Assembly: GCA_946811185.2 (NCBI GenBank)
Contig: OX328112.1
Location: 25,201,558-25,265,557, forward strand
DNA from: Hippopus hippopus
Taxonomy: Eukaryota; Mollusca; Bivalvia; Cardiida; Cardiidae
Length of the DNA stretch: 64,000 nucleotides
Direction of reading: 5' to 3'
The notes below the pieces were generated by a model. The model made no database searches and was not told the DNA's origin. It was given only the letters and a program-made list of their open reading frames with translations. Of this stretch, positions 32,388-44,277 are shown piece after piece. The position numbers and the translations under genes were made by a program. Numbering within the stretch: position 1 is the first letter of the stretch; the number at the start of each line of letters is the position of its first letter.

Positions 32388-33544
32388 AGTGGCAAGTGAA
32401 TGCCTATCCTGCTAGTAAAAGACTGCTAATAAAACTCGAGATATAGTTATAGGAAAAACAACAATTAAAAATTTCATAATAAAAATCTACCCGATGAGAA
32501 TTGAGAGAACCAACAACTAAATGGGGATTAAATAAGCGAAGCGCATGTCGCCATGTGATATCCCTAAATCCCTGTTAGATAATAGGCTATTTCTGCAATG
32601 TATAAAGTACTAGGTGCGTAAATAGTGTTAAATTTGAAGAACTGACCTGTTACGAACTAATATTTACTAACATTTATACTCCTCTCTCTTGTTACTTTGA
32701 GAGAAATAAACACAATGTTACGTTCTTACTTATTTTTTATTTCCTACCTCGTTTTTACAACGAATCCTTCTTTTATATCTCAGTTCATTCCACTGCTTTT
32801 TTGTTTTGTTATAACCTGAAATGTAAGACTAGTGGGGGTATACAGTAACATTGCCCTAATAGGGCTGATTAAGAAATTTTTAACTCAACAACTTTTATCA
32901 ATTGGATTTGAAATACTCGAAATCATTTTAAATCATTTTAGTTTATTTTATCTATTAAATCTATTAATCATAAAACAAAAACAGTATGAGATAAGTTTAA
33001 ACCAACACTGAACAGTGGCACTCCAGTCTAGTGGAGGGATTTATACTATAAAGAAGAAGGTGAGTTTGAAAGGCAGACTGCCTCAGAATTTGCTGTCTAA
33101 ATCCATTTTTCTTGAGAAATTGTTCTGATACACGGTCTGTTTCGTCATGGTTTTGTAAATAAAGCGAAATCAAAAAACCGAAACAGGAAATAGACGTGGT
33201 TTATTTTTATATGACGAGTTTCAGAAAAGATTTGTTATATTAATTTGCCATGGTTGCAAATGACCTCTCAAATAATTGTAATTTTTCATTAAGCAAATAA
33301 ATATAAGCAGAAGAAGAAATAGGAAGAATTTCGTTAAAAAGAGAAAAAAGACCGCTGGACAAGATCATGCGTCTTGAAAACACGGGAAGAAGGTCAGATG
33401 ACAAGCACAAAGGTTTCTACGCGGCGGCTTTTTTTACTTGTTTGTTTACATGTACCAAAATATATTGAAATTAAAAGCCAATAAACGATTTGAAAACATT
33501 GATGCTGACCTCTCCTGGCTTCTTTTGTAAAGAAGCCAACTTGT
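32388..33544. other. No gene recognised
   Basis: AT-rich sequence after the Tc1 copy. No splice-flanked exon or domain found. Confidence 0.45.
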
Positions 33545-35371
33545 ATATAGACCCTTTTTAGGTTTTGACTACTTCCTGGTAACGAAACTGGAAAACTGCG
33601 CATGCGCACTCGTGTAGGGCAAAAAGGCTAAAGAAAACAGTGGCCGATTATTGATTATGTGCACAAAAACGTTAAATTATGAATAATTACATGAAAAACG
33701 TTCTGTCCAGAGGCAAAGAAACGATACATAGACAAACTTATTTGCTTAGGATTCAACCACGTTGAAAAAAAAAAAAAGATCCGTATTTAACTGACAGCAG
33801 GGATCCTATGTATACAAATAAGCCTAACTTTGTCATGAGTACTCTCCCTTCAACCAAAAAAGGTATTCATTTGCTTAGTAGATTGACTTTCAAGCTAATA
33901 TTTGAATAATATTTTTCTTTTCCTTTCAAATTATTAATTCCACACAATGGCTTCCTTGACAAATACCACTTCAGGGTTCTCAACGCTTTGATTTGTTAAT
34001 AGTTGGGTCCTTACACGTGTTTGTTACATGTGAACGTCAGATCTATACGAGCTACAACATCATCAAAGCAAAGGTTAACCGATTCCAGGCAGTAACAGAC
34101 AAACCCTGCTAAGTACGGGCTGGAATACTGTGGAAAAAGGAAAAATGTTTGTTGCCAGCATTTTACCGTCACCATAATGTTTCTTCGAGCCATATTATGT
34201 AGGGTCGTTAATTAAGACGAGGGAGAGTAAGGTAAAGGGTTTATAAAGGGTACCCACCAAATATATCACATACTTGTTAGTTTGGTACCCACCAAATATA
34301 TCATATGTATCATAGAACTTTTAGAACATAGAACAAGTCCTGTTGTCGTGTACGGTTGCTCTTTTTCCATAATTGTTTTTCACGAGGGATGGTAAGCTCT
34401 AGATAATATGTAATTTTTGTTCCCAGTTTCCTCAGAAACAAAAAAAAAAAAAAAAAAAACTCTTGGGAAACATTGTTGAAAGGTTGAAATAATGGCTAAA
34501 AGCATTTTTCTGATTTTCTCACCGTGATATTTTTTTTTATTAGATCAGGGATCGTATGTGTATATAGGATCCCTGATTAGATCTAGTCGTCAAGATTTGT
34601 AAATGTTTGATAAAAGTTTAGATGGAAGTTTAACAGTTTTAACAGTAATTAGTGAGATCACTGTACACAAGGAGCCATTTGAGCGTGTCGAATACATAAT
34701 TATGAAGGGAGACAATATGATAAGTAACCCTTAGCCTGCAGTGCGTTATATGTAGTGGACTCCGCGAAAAGCGTAATAAGAGAAAAGTTCGTACATAGGG
34801 GAAGTCTGATCTTGAATCCTCACAAGTTCTTATGATACCAGGTTTGAGTGATACTGATTATGGTAAATGACGCGAACTTCAACGCAAATTCCTCCCAAGC
34901 TGGTCAAAAATATAAATTCGGCAGGATATGCCTTAATAATCGATAATCTATAAAATAATAACAATAGGCCTAAAATATAAAACAAGAAGTCTATAGAGTC
35001 TCTTTGAAAAAAAAAAAGGATGATACAATATTGAACAAATAATTTGAAAAAAAATACGGGGACGGTTAAGGGGGAAGTGTAACTGATTCGCAATGGAAAT
35101 TTTGGACATTTAAATCAAAAGTGTGGTGTTTTGACTGTGGGACGTTTATCTGTTTATTCATCCCAGTGCACAGCGTGACGACACCATCCTGTGACACTAT
35201 TATTCTTCACAGATTTTATCGATAAATTCTTTTGACAAGTCCCAATATAACAGACTTTCAACATTACGATACTGGACTTTTTGCCCTACAAGCAGTGCGC
35301 ATGCGCGTAAAGCGGAATTCTGGGATCGAATTTCCTTGGCAACGAACGGCGTTCTAAAAAGGTCTATACAA
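33545..35371. mobile_element. Pair of ~85-bp inverted repeats, possible 1.8-kb element
   Basis: TATAGACCCTTTTTAGG...GCGCATGCGCACTCGTGTAGG at 33,546-33,627 matches inversely CCTACAAGCAGTGCGCATGC...TAAAAAGGTCTATA at 35,284-35,371. The interior has no recognisable transposase. It holds degenerate MITE-1 remains (34,073-34,243 and about 34,420-34,530) and the short palindrome ATCAGGGATCGTATGTG...GGATCCCTGAT at 34,543-34,578. Confidence 0.5.
34073..34243 (+). mobile_element. MITE-1 copy, degenerate
   Basis: GTTAACCGATTCC...CTGTGGAAAAAGG...CAGCATTTTACC...AGGTAAAGGGTTTA. Confidence 0.5.
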
Positions 35372-35689
35372 AATTTGTCAACTGACCGCTTTGGTTCTGG
35401 GATTGTTCGTTCCAAAACCAGTTCGTCCCTAGGCTTGTTCGTCCCATGATTGCACGCTAAACCATTTGATTGTGCATGAATATTTACAGATCGAAATCAT
35501 TGACTGTAATGTCGGTAATTAGATCTTGATGGCCAAAGAGATCTCAAAATCATAGTTTTCAGGTATAAACTTAATTTTATTTGATATATATGCACGGTTT
35601 CTCTCTCTACCCATCATGCATCCTATCGTCAAGGGACAATACTCCTGACTCCTCCTGTGAATGATCAAAGGGAGACCACCAGTACACAA

Positions 35690-35840
35690 ATAATCCAAAC
35701 TTTGGCACCAGTACTCTCCCTTTAACAAAAAAAAAAAGAGGTATTAATTTGCTTAGTAGGTTTACTTTCAAGTTAATATTTGAATAATATTTCTCTCTCT
35801 TTTTTTTTTTACAAATTAGTAATTCCACACAATAGCTTCC
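35690..35840. repeat. Repeat of 33,810-33,950
   Basis: GTACTCTCCCTTTAAC...TTTGCTTAGTAGGTTTACTTTCAAG...AATTCCACACAATAGC matches the 33.8-kb sequence in the same orientation. Confidence 0.7.
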
Positions 35841-36198
35841 TTGACAAGTGCAACACCAGCGTTTTCACTGCTTTGATTGAATTTCGATTTTTTTTTTTAT
35901 GGTTTGGTCATGAGTTAAAACTTGGGATTAAGTGGTAAAGGCTTAGTAAACAAATGTGTGTTTTCACGAACATGGGAAACATGGCTTTTGAAAACGTTGG
36001 AATGAAGATGTTCTTCAACTTACTACCAACTTTAGCAATTTTACAGCAGACATGTTAGTAAAAGTGAAATATCTCTTTGAAAGCATTTGCACACATGTGA
36101 AAGTGGTCTTCATTAAGAAATTCTCCTTTCGCCCCGATGTTTTCATAACTTGTCTGGTTAAGGACAAAAAAAAAAAGTTGTCTCTAGGATGCTATGAA

Positions 36199-36426
36199 TT
36201 AACCCACTACTACATTCCCAGTATTAACCACCCAAAAATTCAAGGCTTTTAAAAATAGTGTGGGAAAAGAAAAAAAAAATGCTCGTAACCACTATTTCTC
36301 CTTTTCACACAAAGCTTTCTAACCTCTCAGAGACAATTCAAAATTTTCAAGACACATTTTATATGTCGTCTGCAAATTGCATCAATTTAAACAAGCCTAA
36401 AATTTTGCCGTATGGTATTTAGTTAA
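36199..36426 (-). mobile_element. MITE-1 copy, shared with 48,989
   Basis: TTAACCCACTACTACATTCC to ATTTAGTTAA. It sits about 38 bp upstream of the Cys-rich exon in both units. Confidence 0.75.
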
Positions 36427-36463
36427 GTATGTAATTCACATTACAGAACTGTGAGCATTACAG

Positions 36464-36549
36464 TACCATATCAGCATTAGCATGTGAAGGAACAAACTCA
36501 AAGTGCTCCAATGGATTCAAAGGAAAGGACTGTAAAGAACGCTATAATA
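36464..36549 (+). CDS. Cysteine-rich exon of lysozyme unit B (degraded)
   Basis: Uses the second of two CATTACAG acceptors; from the first (36,446), the phase used by its homologues hits a stop. Translation TISALACEGTNSKC then SNGFKGKDCKERYN, donor GTAAAT, phase 1. Compared with the 49.2-kb exon it lacks the first Cys and one of the CC pair, and the spacing before them is longer. This probably removes one disulfide. Its donor matches the phase of the lysozyme exon at 37,649. Whether it is still used cannot be told from sequence. Confidence 0.55.
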
Positions 36550-36999
36550 GTAAATAAAAACTTTGGGCTTTTTATTTATTACCTCCCGCAACAGACTTGC
36601 GGCAGATGACTTTTGAAATGCAGAAGGAAATATCCCTGTGTACCGTATAAACTAACATGCTGTAATTTAATTGAGTCCACTTTTCTATTCACTTTTTCAT
36701 TCTGATTTCAAATTGAGGTGAGGAAAATGAAGCAACAAAGATGTTTTAAAAGGAAATTAGAAGAAAACTATAGACAAAATATGAAACAAGACCATAATTT
36801 CTGGTAGTGAGAATAAAAATATTTTGGAGTTACCTAAATTTGGCCATTGATTTCATTTTTTTTTGTATGTAAAATAGTTTGATTAATTAATTACATGCCT
36901 CAGGCTACACTGATGATGATGTTACTTTGGCTGAAATTTTGAGAGGGTTTCCTCTTGATAATGTTCACAGTTTTCTTGTTACCATAAAATCCTGTGTTT

Positions 37000-37122
37000 T
37001 AATAATCCTAGCTTAAGGCCTCTGAAAACATTATGGATGAAGGAAAGTTACATTACACTTGTTGTCTGCAATTGCTTTCAATTTGGTAGAGTTTAAAATT
37101 TTGTTGTTAGGTACAGAGTTAA
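37000..37122 (-). mobile_element. MITE-1 fragment
   Basis: Second half only: TTGTCTGCAATTGCTTTCAATTTGG...TAGGTACAGAGTTAA. Confidence 0.55.
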
Positions 37123-37289
37123 AAATATTGATGATGTCGATTAAATGTCAACATGAATGTGTTGTTTTGCCAAAGACATTAGTTAAGCACAACATTGAAA
37201 TGTTAATTTTTGTCAGTTTTTAGAAAAAGGACAATTGTCTGTTGTGATGTAAGACCAAGATATAATTTCATTCTTAAACACCAAATCCA

Positions 37290-37512
37290 ATAACCCTTTA
37301 CGAGACTACAATTTTTCAGACTTGTCCAATCTGAAAACATTTGTCAAAGACAAAATTAATGTGTATAAAACTATGATGTTTGTCTTAGAAGGGTAGAAAA
37401 CATTGTCGGAAAAGGAGAAAATGCTGGTTAACATCATTTTCTCATTTCCAGTGTTTTCAAAAACTTTCTTCCTCAGGGTCATTAAAACTATGGATTGTGT
37501 GATAAAGGTGCA
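37290..37512 (+). mobile_element. MITE-1 copy
   Basis: TAACCCTTTACGAGACTAC to GTGTGATAAAGG. The hairpin arm is shortened. Confidence 0.7.
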
Positions 37513-37648
37513 ATTTCAGTCACAACTCCTTCACTTGTGTAAAATGGGAAATTATACTTTGACCTTACATGTGCTTACATGCGTGAATATGTGTGCCTGC
37601 ATGTGTGTGTGTGATGAGATCCAGTGTTATTTAACTTTATTTTTGCAG

Positions 37649-38136
37649 TTCTGTCTTCGGAAGCAGACAGTACATTCCTGACAGCTGATGAGCTTGAAAG
37701 CTTAAAAGAACAACTGAAAGAAGATGAAGGGTACAGGAATGAAATTTATATTGACACTGAGGGGTATCCAACGTTTGGAATTGGTCACCTTATAAGAAAG
37801 ACAGATGAGGAATACGGCAAACCTAAAGGTACAAAAGTAGACGATAAAAGAGTACGGGAAGTGTTCGAAGCAGACGTCCACATTGCTGTGCAGGAGGTAC
37901 TCGCTGTTTTCCCGAATGCAAATACTTTTCCTGGAGAGGTCAAGGAAATTCTGGTAAACATGATGTTCAATTTGGGTCCATCCAGACTGCAAAAGTTTAA
38001 GAATTTCATCGCTGCTGTCAACAACAGAAACTGGAGCAAGGCTGCAGATGAAATGGTGGATAGTAAATGGTATGGACAAGTCGGAAACAGATCCAAACGC
38101 CTTGTGGCCAGAATGAGGGCAGTTTCTGGAAACTGA
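37649..38136 (+). CDS. T4-phage-type lysozyme (GH24) exon, unit B
   Basis: Peptidoglycan-cleaving lysozyme of the T4/GH24 family. After a polypyrimidine tract and TTTTTGCAG the exon reads LSSEADSTFLTADELESLKE and then the enzyme domain, ending in a TGA. In the open frame counted from the ATG at 37,624, E35, D44 and T50 take the places of the T4 catalytic Glu, Asp and Thr with identical spacing. TEGYPTFGIGHL and SKWYGQVGNRSKRL are the other family blocks. Without the linker the domain is about 143 residues, a little shorter than T4 lysozyme (164). The acceptor is phase 1, matching the donor at 36,549. If translation started at 37,624, MLFNFIFAVL could act as a weak secretion signal, but those codons are the splice-site pyrimidine tract. 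Confidence 0.88.
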
Positions 38137-38283
38137 TGAATCACAAAGGGGACATAATTATTCTCCTACAAGTTTAAATTCTATTAAAATCTAAGTTCTA
38201 AGACTTATTATCTGATTGGCTGAGAGGATCTGTCAAAACTGAATAGAATATAGGATATCTGGTCTATATGGCTCCCTATTATG

Positions 38284-38507
38284 TGACTCTTTATCACGGA
38301 AAAAAATTTTAGACTTGTCCAAATTCAAAACACATGCAATTGACAAAATATATGTGACTCAAAAATTGAAAATTGTTTTGGAAGGGTAAAACAGGAGGAA
38401 AAGGAGAAAATTCTGGTTTCCAGCATTTTCTCCTTTACCAACAATGTTTTCAAGAGCTTTCTTTCTCAGAGTCGTTAAGACTTAATTTTGTATGGTTAAA
38501 GATTAAA
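38284..38507 (+). mobile_element. MITE-1 copy, shared with 14,399
   Basis: CTCTTTATCACGG...TATGGTTAAAGATTAA. Confidence 0.75.
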
Positions 38508-38997
38508 GTTTTGACTGTCTGGAGTTAGAATGATTTGCAGCAAAGATTTACAAAGATATTCACAAATAAATTATGATAATTATAGACACTAGCACTAAAA
38601 CTATTCATGTTTCAAATGCCACCTAGATGCAAAACTTTACAAGGTTTTTTAAGACAAGGTTGTAAATATTGATGTGTATTAGAAATTTGTAATTTAAATC
38701 AAAAATAATTAAAACCTGAAAATTCTTTGATTTATCTGTGTAGTTAGTTCTCATCCAGATGACAAAGTTTCAGAAATCACCATATAGAAAACATTTCTAT
38801 TTAATATTTGAAAAGATGAACACTCTGCGAGAAAAGGAAATTATACTGGTTACAAAGTTTCTAAAATCTTTAGCCCAGTTTCACATAAAAAACTTTTGTC
38901 TCTTATTTTACTCAATTCCGCTTACGGGCTTATTCCGACTTAAGCTGAGTTTGTTATTTTAGACGCATTTCACTAACATTAACAGAAAGCATTTAAA

Positions 38998-39484
38998 AGC
39001 CATGCTCTGTGAAAAGTGGGCTTAATGCATTTACAAAAAGTACCAACCAAGGTCAGCCTGCGTGTACTGCACAGGCTTACCTAGGCCAAAACTTTTTGCT
39101 TTTGGTCAAATTTTCTGCATGTCAAAGGACTGTTGTACCTCATTCAGTCTTTTGTTAAACAAAATGGATTTTATGGATCCACAATTATATGATGACTTGC
39201 TTGGTATCATGGATCACAGAGATCCATTAACTCTTTACCAAATGACAAAATTATAGACTGGTCCAAATTGAAAGCATTTGCAGACGACAAAAGAAATGTG
39301 ACTGAAAAAGGGAAATTTGGCTTGGGAAGGGTAGAAAACATTGTGGCAAAAGGAGAAAATGCTGGTTACCAGCATTTTCTCCTTTTCCCACAATGTTTTC
39401 AAAAGGCTTCTTTCTCAGGGTCGTTAAAAGTCGGGATTGTGTGGTAAAGAGTTAAGCCCCCTTTTGCCAGAGCATGGCTCATTT
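38998..39484. mobile_element. MITE-3 copy split by MITE-1
   Basis: GCCATGCTCTGTGAAAAGTGG left, CCAGAGCATGGCTCATTT right. The inner part is interrupted at 39,227-39,455. Confidence 0.8.
39227..39455 (+). mobile_element. MITE-1 copy, nested in MITE-3, with empty site
   Basis: 221 bp (39,231-39,451) between TTAA repeats, intact hairpin. The duplicate at 15,326-15,341 (GATCCATGAAGCCCCC) is the unoccupied site with TTAA changed to TGAA. Confidence 0.95.
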
Positions 39485-39499
39485 GTATTAAGTCTGTAG

Positions 39500-39680
39500 A
39501 AGATGACAAAATTCTAGGCTACTCCAAATTGAAAGTATTTGTAGAGCACAAATTAAATTTGACTCAGACAATAGGATTTGTCTTTGGGAAGGTAGAAAAC
39601 ATTGTTGGGAAAGGAGAAAATACTTGTTACCACAATGTTTTCAAACCTTTCTTAGGGTTGTTGAAGCTGGGATTGTTGGT
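39500..39680 (+). mobile_element. MITE-1 copy, shared with 15,372
   Basis: AAGATGACAAAATTCTAGGC to GGGATTGTTGGTAAGTG. Confidence 0.7.
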
Positions 39681-39807
39681 AAGTGAATAGTTGATGTGTC
39701 ACTGTGATAGGATTAGAATAATGTGGCATGGGGTGAAAAACAATATGGTATTCAGTCCATTTATGAATTATCCTTAACTACATATTTGGCAAGTGCAATG
39801 TATTTGA

Positions 39808-40072
39808 GCAGCGCTCTGGCAAAAGGGGGTTTTATGCAATTCCATGATGCATTATACCAAGCAGTTCATAACATAATTATTGACCCATAAATTTTAATTT
39901 GTCTAACAACTAATTGAATCATGAGGTGGAATGCTCCTTGGACATGCAGAAAATTTACAAAAAAAAAGGTATTGACCCAGGTCAGTCCACACAGACTATG
40001 TAGGCTGACCTGGGTCGATTCTTTTTTGCAGATGCATTACACCATCTTTCCATAGAGCGTGGCACATTTGTA
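39808..40072. mobile_element. MITE-3 copy, shared with 16,527
   Basis: GCGCTCTGGCAAAAGGGGG to CATAGAGCGTGGCACATTT. Confidence 0.75.
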
Positions 40073-40259
40073 TTTTCCGAGGTTGAAAAGATCCGAAACT
40101 GATTTATTCGGCAGAGAGGCCCGTCATCATTATCTTCCGCTAGGTGGCATTTTTCAAATACACATCTATCCGATTTGGGCATTCTGGGTACATAACCAGA
40201 CTACTTTTCAAAATGACAACTGTTACTTCGAATTTCAAAGTAAAATAAATGTTTACTCA

Positions 40260-40690
40260 ATAAAACGCTACCTGGTACGAATCATTCAGCTATGGTCAGC
40301 CAGCATGTAACCTATGCAGCTGCCATTTATAAAAACAGCCCCTACAGGCTTGGTTAATAGCTTTGATGTAAGCCCGGATGATAAGTCTGTTGAAAAACCC
40401 TACATGAATCCTGGTTTCCCTAAAGTCTATATTTAGAAACTGTATTCAAAGATGTGCAGTAAAACAAGAGTATTTGTGAAAACTATTTTTCCCTTTTGAA
40501 ATAATTGAATTTTTAAGATATTTGGAGCGAAAAAACAGGCCATATTTTTCCACAGATGTATTGTTTACAGCCATTTTCTCCGTTGCTACTTTATCAGCGG
40601 CGTAATAATTTCTCATGTACAGGGGATAGTGATGCATCATAGCAGACGGGTCAAATCTTTGAAGAATATGACATGCACAGACAATGGCCT
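40260..40690. other. No gene recognised
   Basis: Unique to this duplicate. No splice-flanked exon or recognisable domain. Confidence 0.45.
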
Positions 40691-40814
40691 GTCATAGCTT
40701 TTTAACACAAAGTGGATAGCTAAAATTGTTTTTCCATTCTTTACTCTTTAAAAAGTTACTGCAAGTTTGACATAAATTTTCAGTTTTTCTCGATAATACT
40801 TTCACTGACTGACT

Positions 40815-41042
40815 TTAACCCTTTACCGAACGATCCCATTCTTTATTATCCAGAGAAAAAAGGCTTCCGAAAACAATGTGGGAAAAGGAGAAAATGCTGG
40901 TCACCAGCATTTTCTCCTCTTACAACAGTGTTTTCTTCTGTCTCGGAATAAACTCAAATTGTTTGGGCCACACTGAGCTTGTTGCCTGCAGAGGCTTTCA
41001 TTATGTTAGTCTTAAAATTTTGTTGTCTAGGGAAGAGTTTGT
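40815..41042 (-). mobile_element. MITE-1 copy
   Basis: TTAACCCTTTACCGAACG to CTAGGGAAGAGTTT. Counterpart of 5501-5735 but better preserved. Confidence 0.8.
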
Positions 41043-41325
41043 AAATTAGCACATTTGTCCATATATGGGCATAAACAAAATTGTAAATTGAAAAACCTTT
41101 GTCTGTGTTTGCATAATACACACTTCCTTGTAATTTGATTCTGAAATTTTCATTATGCTATAAAGCAGTGGTGTACTGAAATGGAAAATAATAGTTGTGA
41201 AAAATCAATCCACTTTTCACTGTATTTTCTCTATCCTTAACTGCATGTGCCAAAAGATTGAATCTTAGGTAAATGAATAAAATGAACACCATCAAGGTTT
41301 ACTCTTTCCATACTTATAGACGACA

Positions 41326-41410
41326 CCAGAGGCTTTTGTGGACAGTGTAGATCAAGATCAGACTGCACAGAACGTGCAGTCTGATCTCTGATCTGCACTG
41401 TTCACTGCTA
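41326..41410. mobile_element. MITE-2 core
   Basis: GTAGATCAAGATCAGACTGC ... GCAGTCTGATCTCTGATC. Outer ends not clear. Confidence 0.6.
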
Positions 41411-41719
41411 CATTCTAGATTATGACAGAACTGTCTCTTGATCTTGCAGAGGAAATGTATTTTTAGCCTTTGAGAAAATGCAATTTGTTTATTCAGTAGT
41501 AAAAGAGTTAGAGACTGTTTTGTGTAGAATATCTGGAAAAAAGTAAAAGTGACTAAATCCCAGATCAGACTACTCAGAATGTATGGTCTGATTTTCTTCT
41601 ATACAACTTTATCAATGCATTCAGAGTTGATCTAGTCAAGAAAATCTTCAAAATGCAACACAGTATTTTAGTCTTCTCTTGTGACAAAGAAGTGTATTTC
41701 ATATTTGTCATGCAAAGTG

Positions 41720-41934
41720 TTAACGGCGTTAGGTTGCTAAGTGTGACTCACTGACCTATTGCGGATAGTGTAGATCAAGATCAGATGGCACAGAATGTGC
41801 AGTCCGATCTTGGATCTACAATGTCCAATAAATAGATATTATTCCCCAACACATGACTTACTGAAATAGCAATATTTGGGTTTTTACATTTGAATTAAAA
41901 TTTCATTTTAGTCATTTCGCAGGATAAGGTTTAA
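41720..41934. mobile_element. MITE-2 copy, shared with 17,760
   Basis: TTAACGGCGTTAGGTTGCTAA to CGCAGGATAAGG. Confidence 0.75.
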
Positions 41935-42154
41935 GTTTTAACACTGAAACAGACAACAAATATTTAGACTTGTACAAACTGATAGTGTTTGTTCACAGAC
42001 AACAAATTAAATGTGGCTTGAATGATAGGATTTGTCTTTGAAAGGGTAAAGAATATTGCGGATAGAGAGAAAATGCTGGGAATCACCATTTTAAACTTTT
42101 TCCACCTTGTTTTTTTAAAAGTTTTATCTTCCGGTTAATATAAATGCAGAGTAA

Positions 42155-42350
42155 CTAACTCTTAAAGTGCCAAGTAAACCCAACAGACATTTTCATTCTA
42201 GTGCAATATCATCACGTCTTTGGTTCATATTGCTTCAGGTAGGCATACAGTGTAGATCAAAGATCAGACTGCATGTCTATGCAGTCTGATCTTGATCTAC
42301 ACTTGCAGCACAGGCAACTATAGTTACGAAAGGCGCTGTAATGGTTAAGT
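42155..42350. mobile_element. MITE-2 copy, shared with 18,616
   Basis: TAACTCTTAAAGTGCCAAG to CGCTGTAATGGTTAA. Confidence 0.75.
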
Positions 42351-42687
42351 GCAAGGCTAAAGTACCAAGATCTAGGTTTACCTAGTTGTCAAAAAACCAG
42401 TAAAATAGATCTACAGATATAAAGTTATTTCACATTGTACATGTAATTATTGTAGAGGGTATACAACTTTTGACTGCCATTTTTGTATTCTGACTTTTGA
42501 GACATAATGGATTTAAAATGGAATAAACAGGCTTTTTCGTGTTTCGTTTTCTTTGTTGGAATCGGGTAAGACAAAAACAGAAAAGATAGATAAAACATTT
42601 TTTCTTATTTATGAAACCTGAATTATAATTTTATGGTGATTAAGTGTTCAAAGGCATATAGCCTTTTATCACATTATCTTGACTTTT

Positions 42688-42882
42688 AACCACCCTATGA
42701 AATCAGGCCTTTGAAAGCATTACGGGAAAAGGAAAAAAATTCCAATGCTGGTAACTGGCATTTGCTCATTTTTCTCAATGTTTTCTACCCTATCAAAGGC
42801 CAAATTCATTTTTTAACATGTCATCTGCAAATGCTTTCAAGTTGGTTTAGTCCAAAATTTTATCGTTTGATAAAGAGTTAAT
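42688..42882 (-). mobile_element. MITE-1 copy, shared with 21,364
   Basis: TTAACCACCCTATG to GTTTGATAAAGAGTTAA. Confidence 0.75.
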
Positions 42883-42954
42883 GCAAAAAGAAATAAGTTT
42901 AATTTCAACACAGCATTTTTTTATTAAAGGAAACAAATCATTACAAAAACTTTA

Positions 42955-43141
42955 GCCCTTTATCACACAATCCCTTGTTTTAATGACCCTGAAGAAGAAC
43001 GCTTTGAAAACATTGTGAGAAAAGGAGAAAATGCTGGTAACCAGCATTTTCTCCTTTTCCCACAAAATTTTCTATCCTACCAAAGACAAAATCTCACCCT
43101 TCGAGCAAGAATTAAGTTGTCATCTGCAAACGCTTTCTAAT
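42955..43141 (-). mobile_element. MITE-1, left part (split copy)
   Basis: CCCTTTATCACACAATCCC through the hairpin to CAAACGCTTTCTAA. Confidence 0.85.
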
Positions 43142-43333
43142 TATACCCCTGCAAAACGAATGTTTTCGGGGGTATACTGGAATCAGCCTGTCTGTCTGTG
43201 TGTTCGTCCGTGTGTCCGTCTGTGTGTCCGTTTGTGTGTCCGTCCGTGTGTCTGTCCGTGTGTCCGTCTGTGTACAAAATACTAGTCAAAGTGCTGGCAG
43301 GGGTATTAAGTCACATTCAGTGACAGCTCTAGT
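43142..43333 (+). mobile_element. TATACCCCYGC-family element nested in MITE-1
   Basis: The TATACCCCTGC hairpin start, a GTGTGTCCGTC minisatellite and the end GTCACATTCAGTGAC-AGCTCTAGT are as in the 4.1-kb copy, but about 110 bp of the interior is deleted. It interrupts the MITE-1 without an obvious target duplication. Confidence 0.8.
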
Positions 43334-43372
43334 TGGTCCAGTGTGAAATTTTGGCGTTTGTTAAAGGGTTAA
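43334..43372 (-). mobile_element. MITE-1, right part (split copy)
   Basis: TTGGTCCAGTGTGAAATTTTGG...GTTAAAGGGTTAA. Confidence 0.8.
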
Positions 43373-43504
43373 ATCAACATTTGCTGGTGAAGAGTTTTAG
43401 ATACTGACCATGATATGGATGAAAAATAAAATTAATGTTGAAAACATGACAGACTTCCCACATTTTGATGATTTTTCTGTAAAACCATTTATTCCATGCA
43501 TAAA

Positions 43505-43630
43505 GCACCTTTCACTACTGCAGTTGACTTTGCAGTAAGTGTAGATCAAGATTAGACAGCACAATATTTGCATTCTGATCTTTTATCTACACTGTTCATT
43601 TTGCTGAGACATTGTGGACATGGGCAACCT
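43505..43630. mobile_element. MITE-2-like copy, shared with 21,806
   Basis: GTAGATCAAGATTAGACAGC ... CATTCTGATCTTTTATCTAC. Confidence 0.5.
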
Positions 43631-44277
43631 TGAAATTGCTTTTAACTGAGTCTTATTTTGAGAATGAAACGCCTGTTTGGTTTATTTGGTGCTCTAAGGC
43701 TTGAAAACACTCAGTTGTCTGGTTGATTTGTCCTTATACTTTTAAAGTGCTTGATTTGAGTCCCCTTTTTTATGTTTAAACATGTTCCCTCTCAAAAAAA
43801 AATTATCAAGAACTACATCTACAGATGACTTATATCTTCTTGTAGCAGACAGTTACTGTACATTGTGGTAATAGGTAAAATTGCCTGTAACAAATGATTT
43901 CTCTTTTTGCTAATTTATTTCCACATGACTTTATTCATGTCTTGAATGTGAAATTATGTAATTTTATACCATACTATTTATAAAGCACTTTTGAACACAT
44001 AATTATGTTTTATGATATTACAGATAATACCACAAACACTGAACATAAACATACAAGTAAACAGGTAAAACAGGTATTTGTTGATATGTACATGTATATG
44101 TATATGTACATGTATGTGGGAATAGAAACTTAAGTCTATGACATGACATGTTTTTAATCGGTCATTTTAGACAAATGGGGGTGTGTGAGATAAATACACT
44201 CTTTGGCTACAGATTAAAAATTTCAAATTTTGTAACCCATTATATCCTTTTCATATCACAATGGATGAATAAATTGT

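Larger units (their letters stand above)
35900..36990. repeat. Segment homologous to 48,705-49,660
   Basis: Collinear similarity through AAGTGGTAAAGGCTTAGTAAAC, the MITE-1 copy, the Cys-rich exon and the following TTATTTATTACCTCCCGCAA. It links lysozyme units B and C as duplicates. Confidence 0.8.

Noticed and set aside
37624..37650. Signal peptide MLFNFIFAVL at the start of lysozyme open frames
   Set aside because: The codons are the polypyrimidine tract and AG of a splice acceptor, and the same phase-matched Cys-rich exon lies upstream of each copy. Start within the exon remains possible but is less likely.
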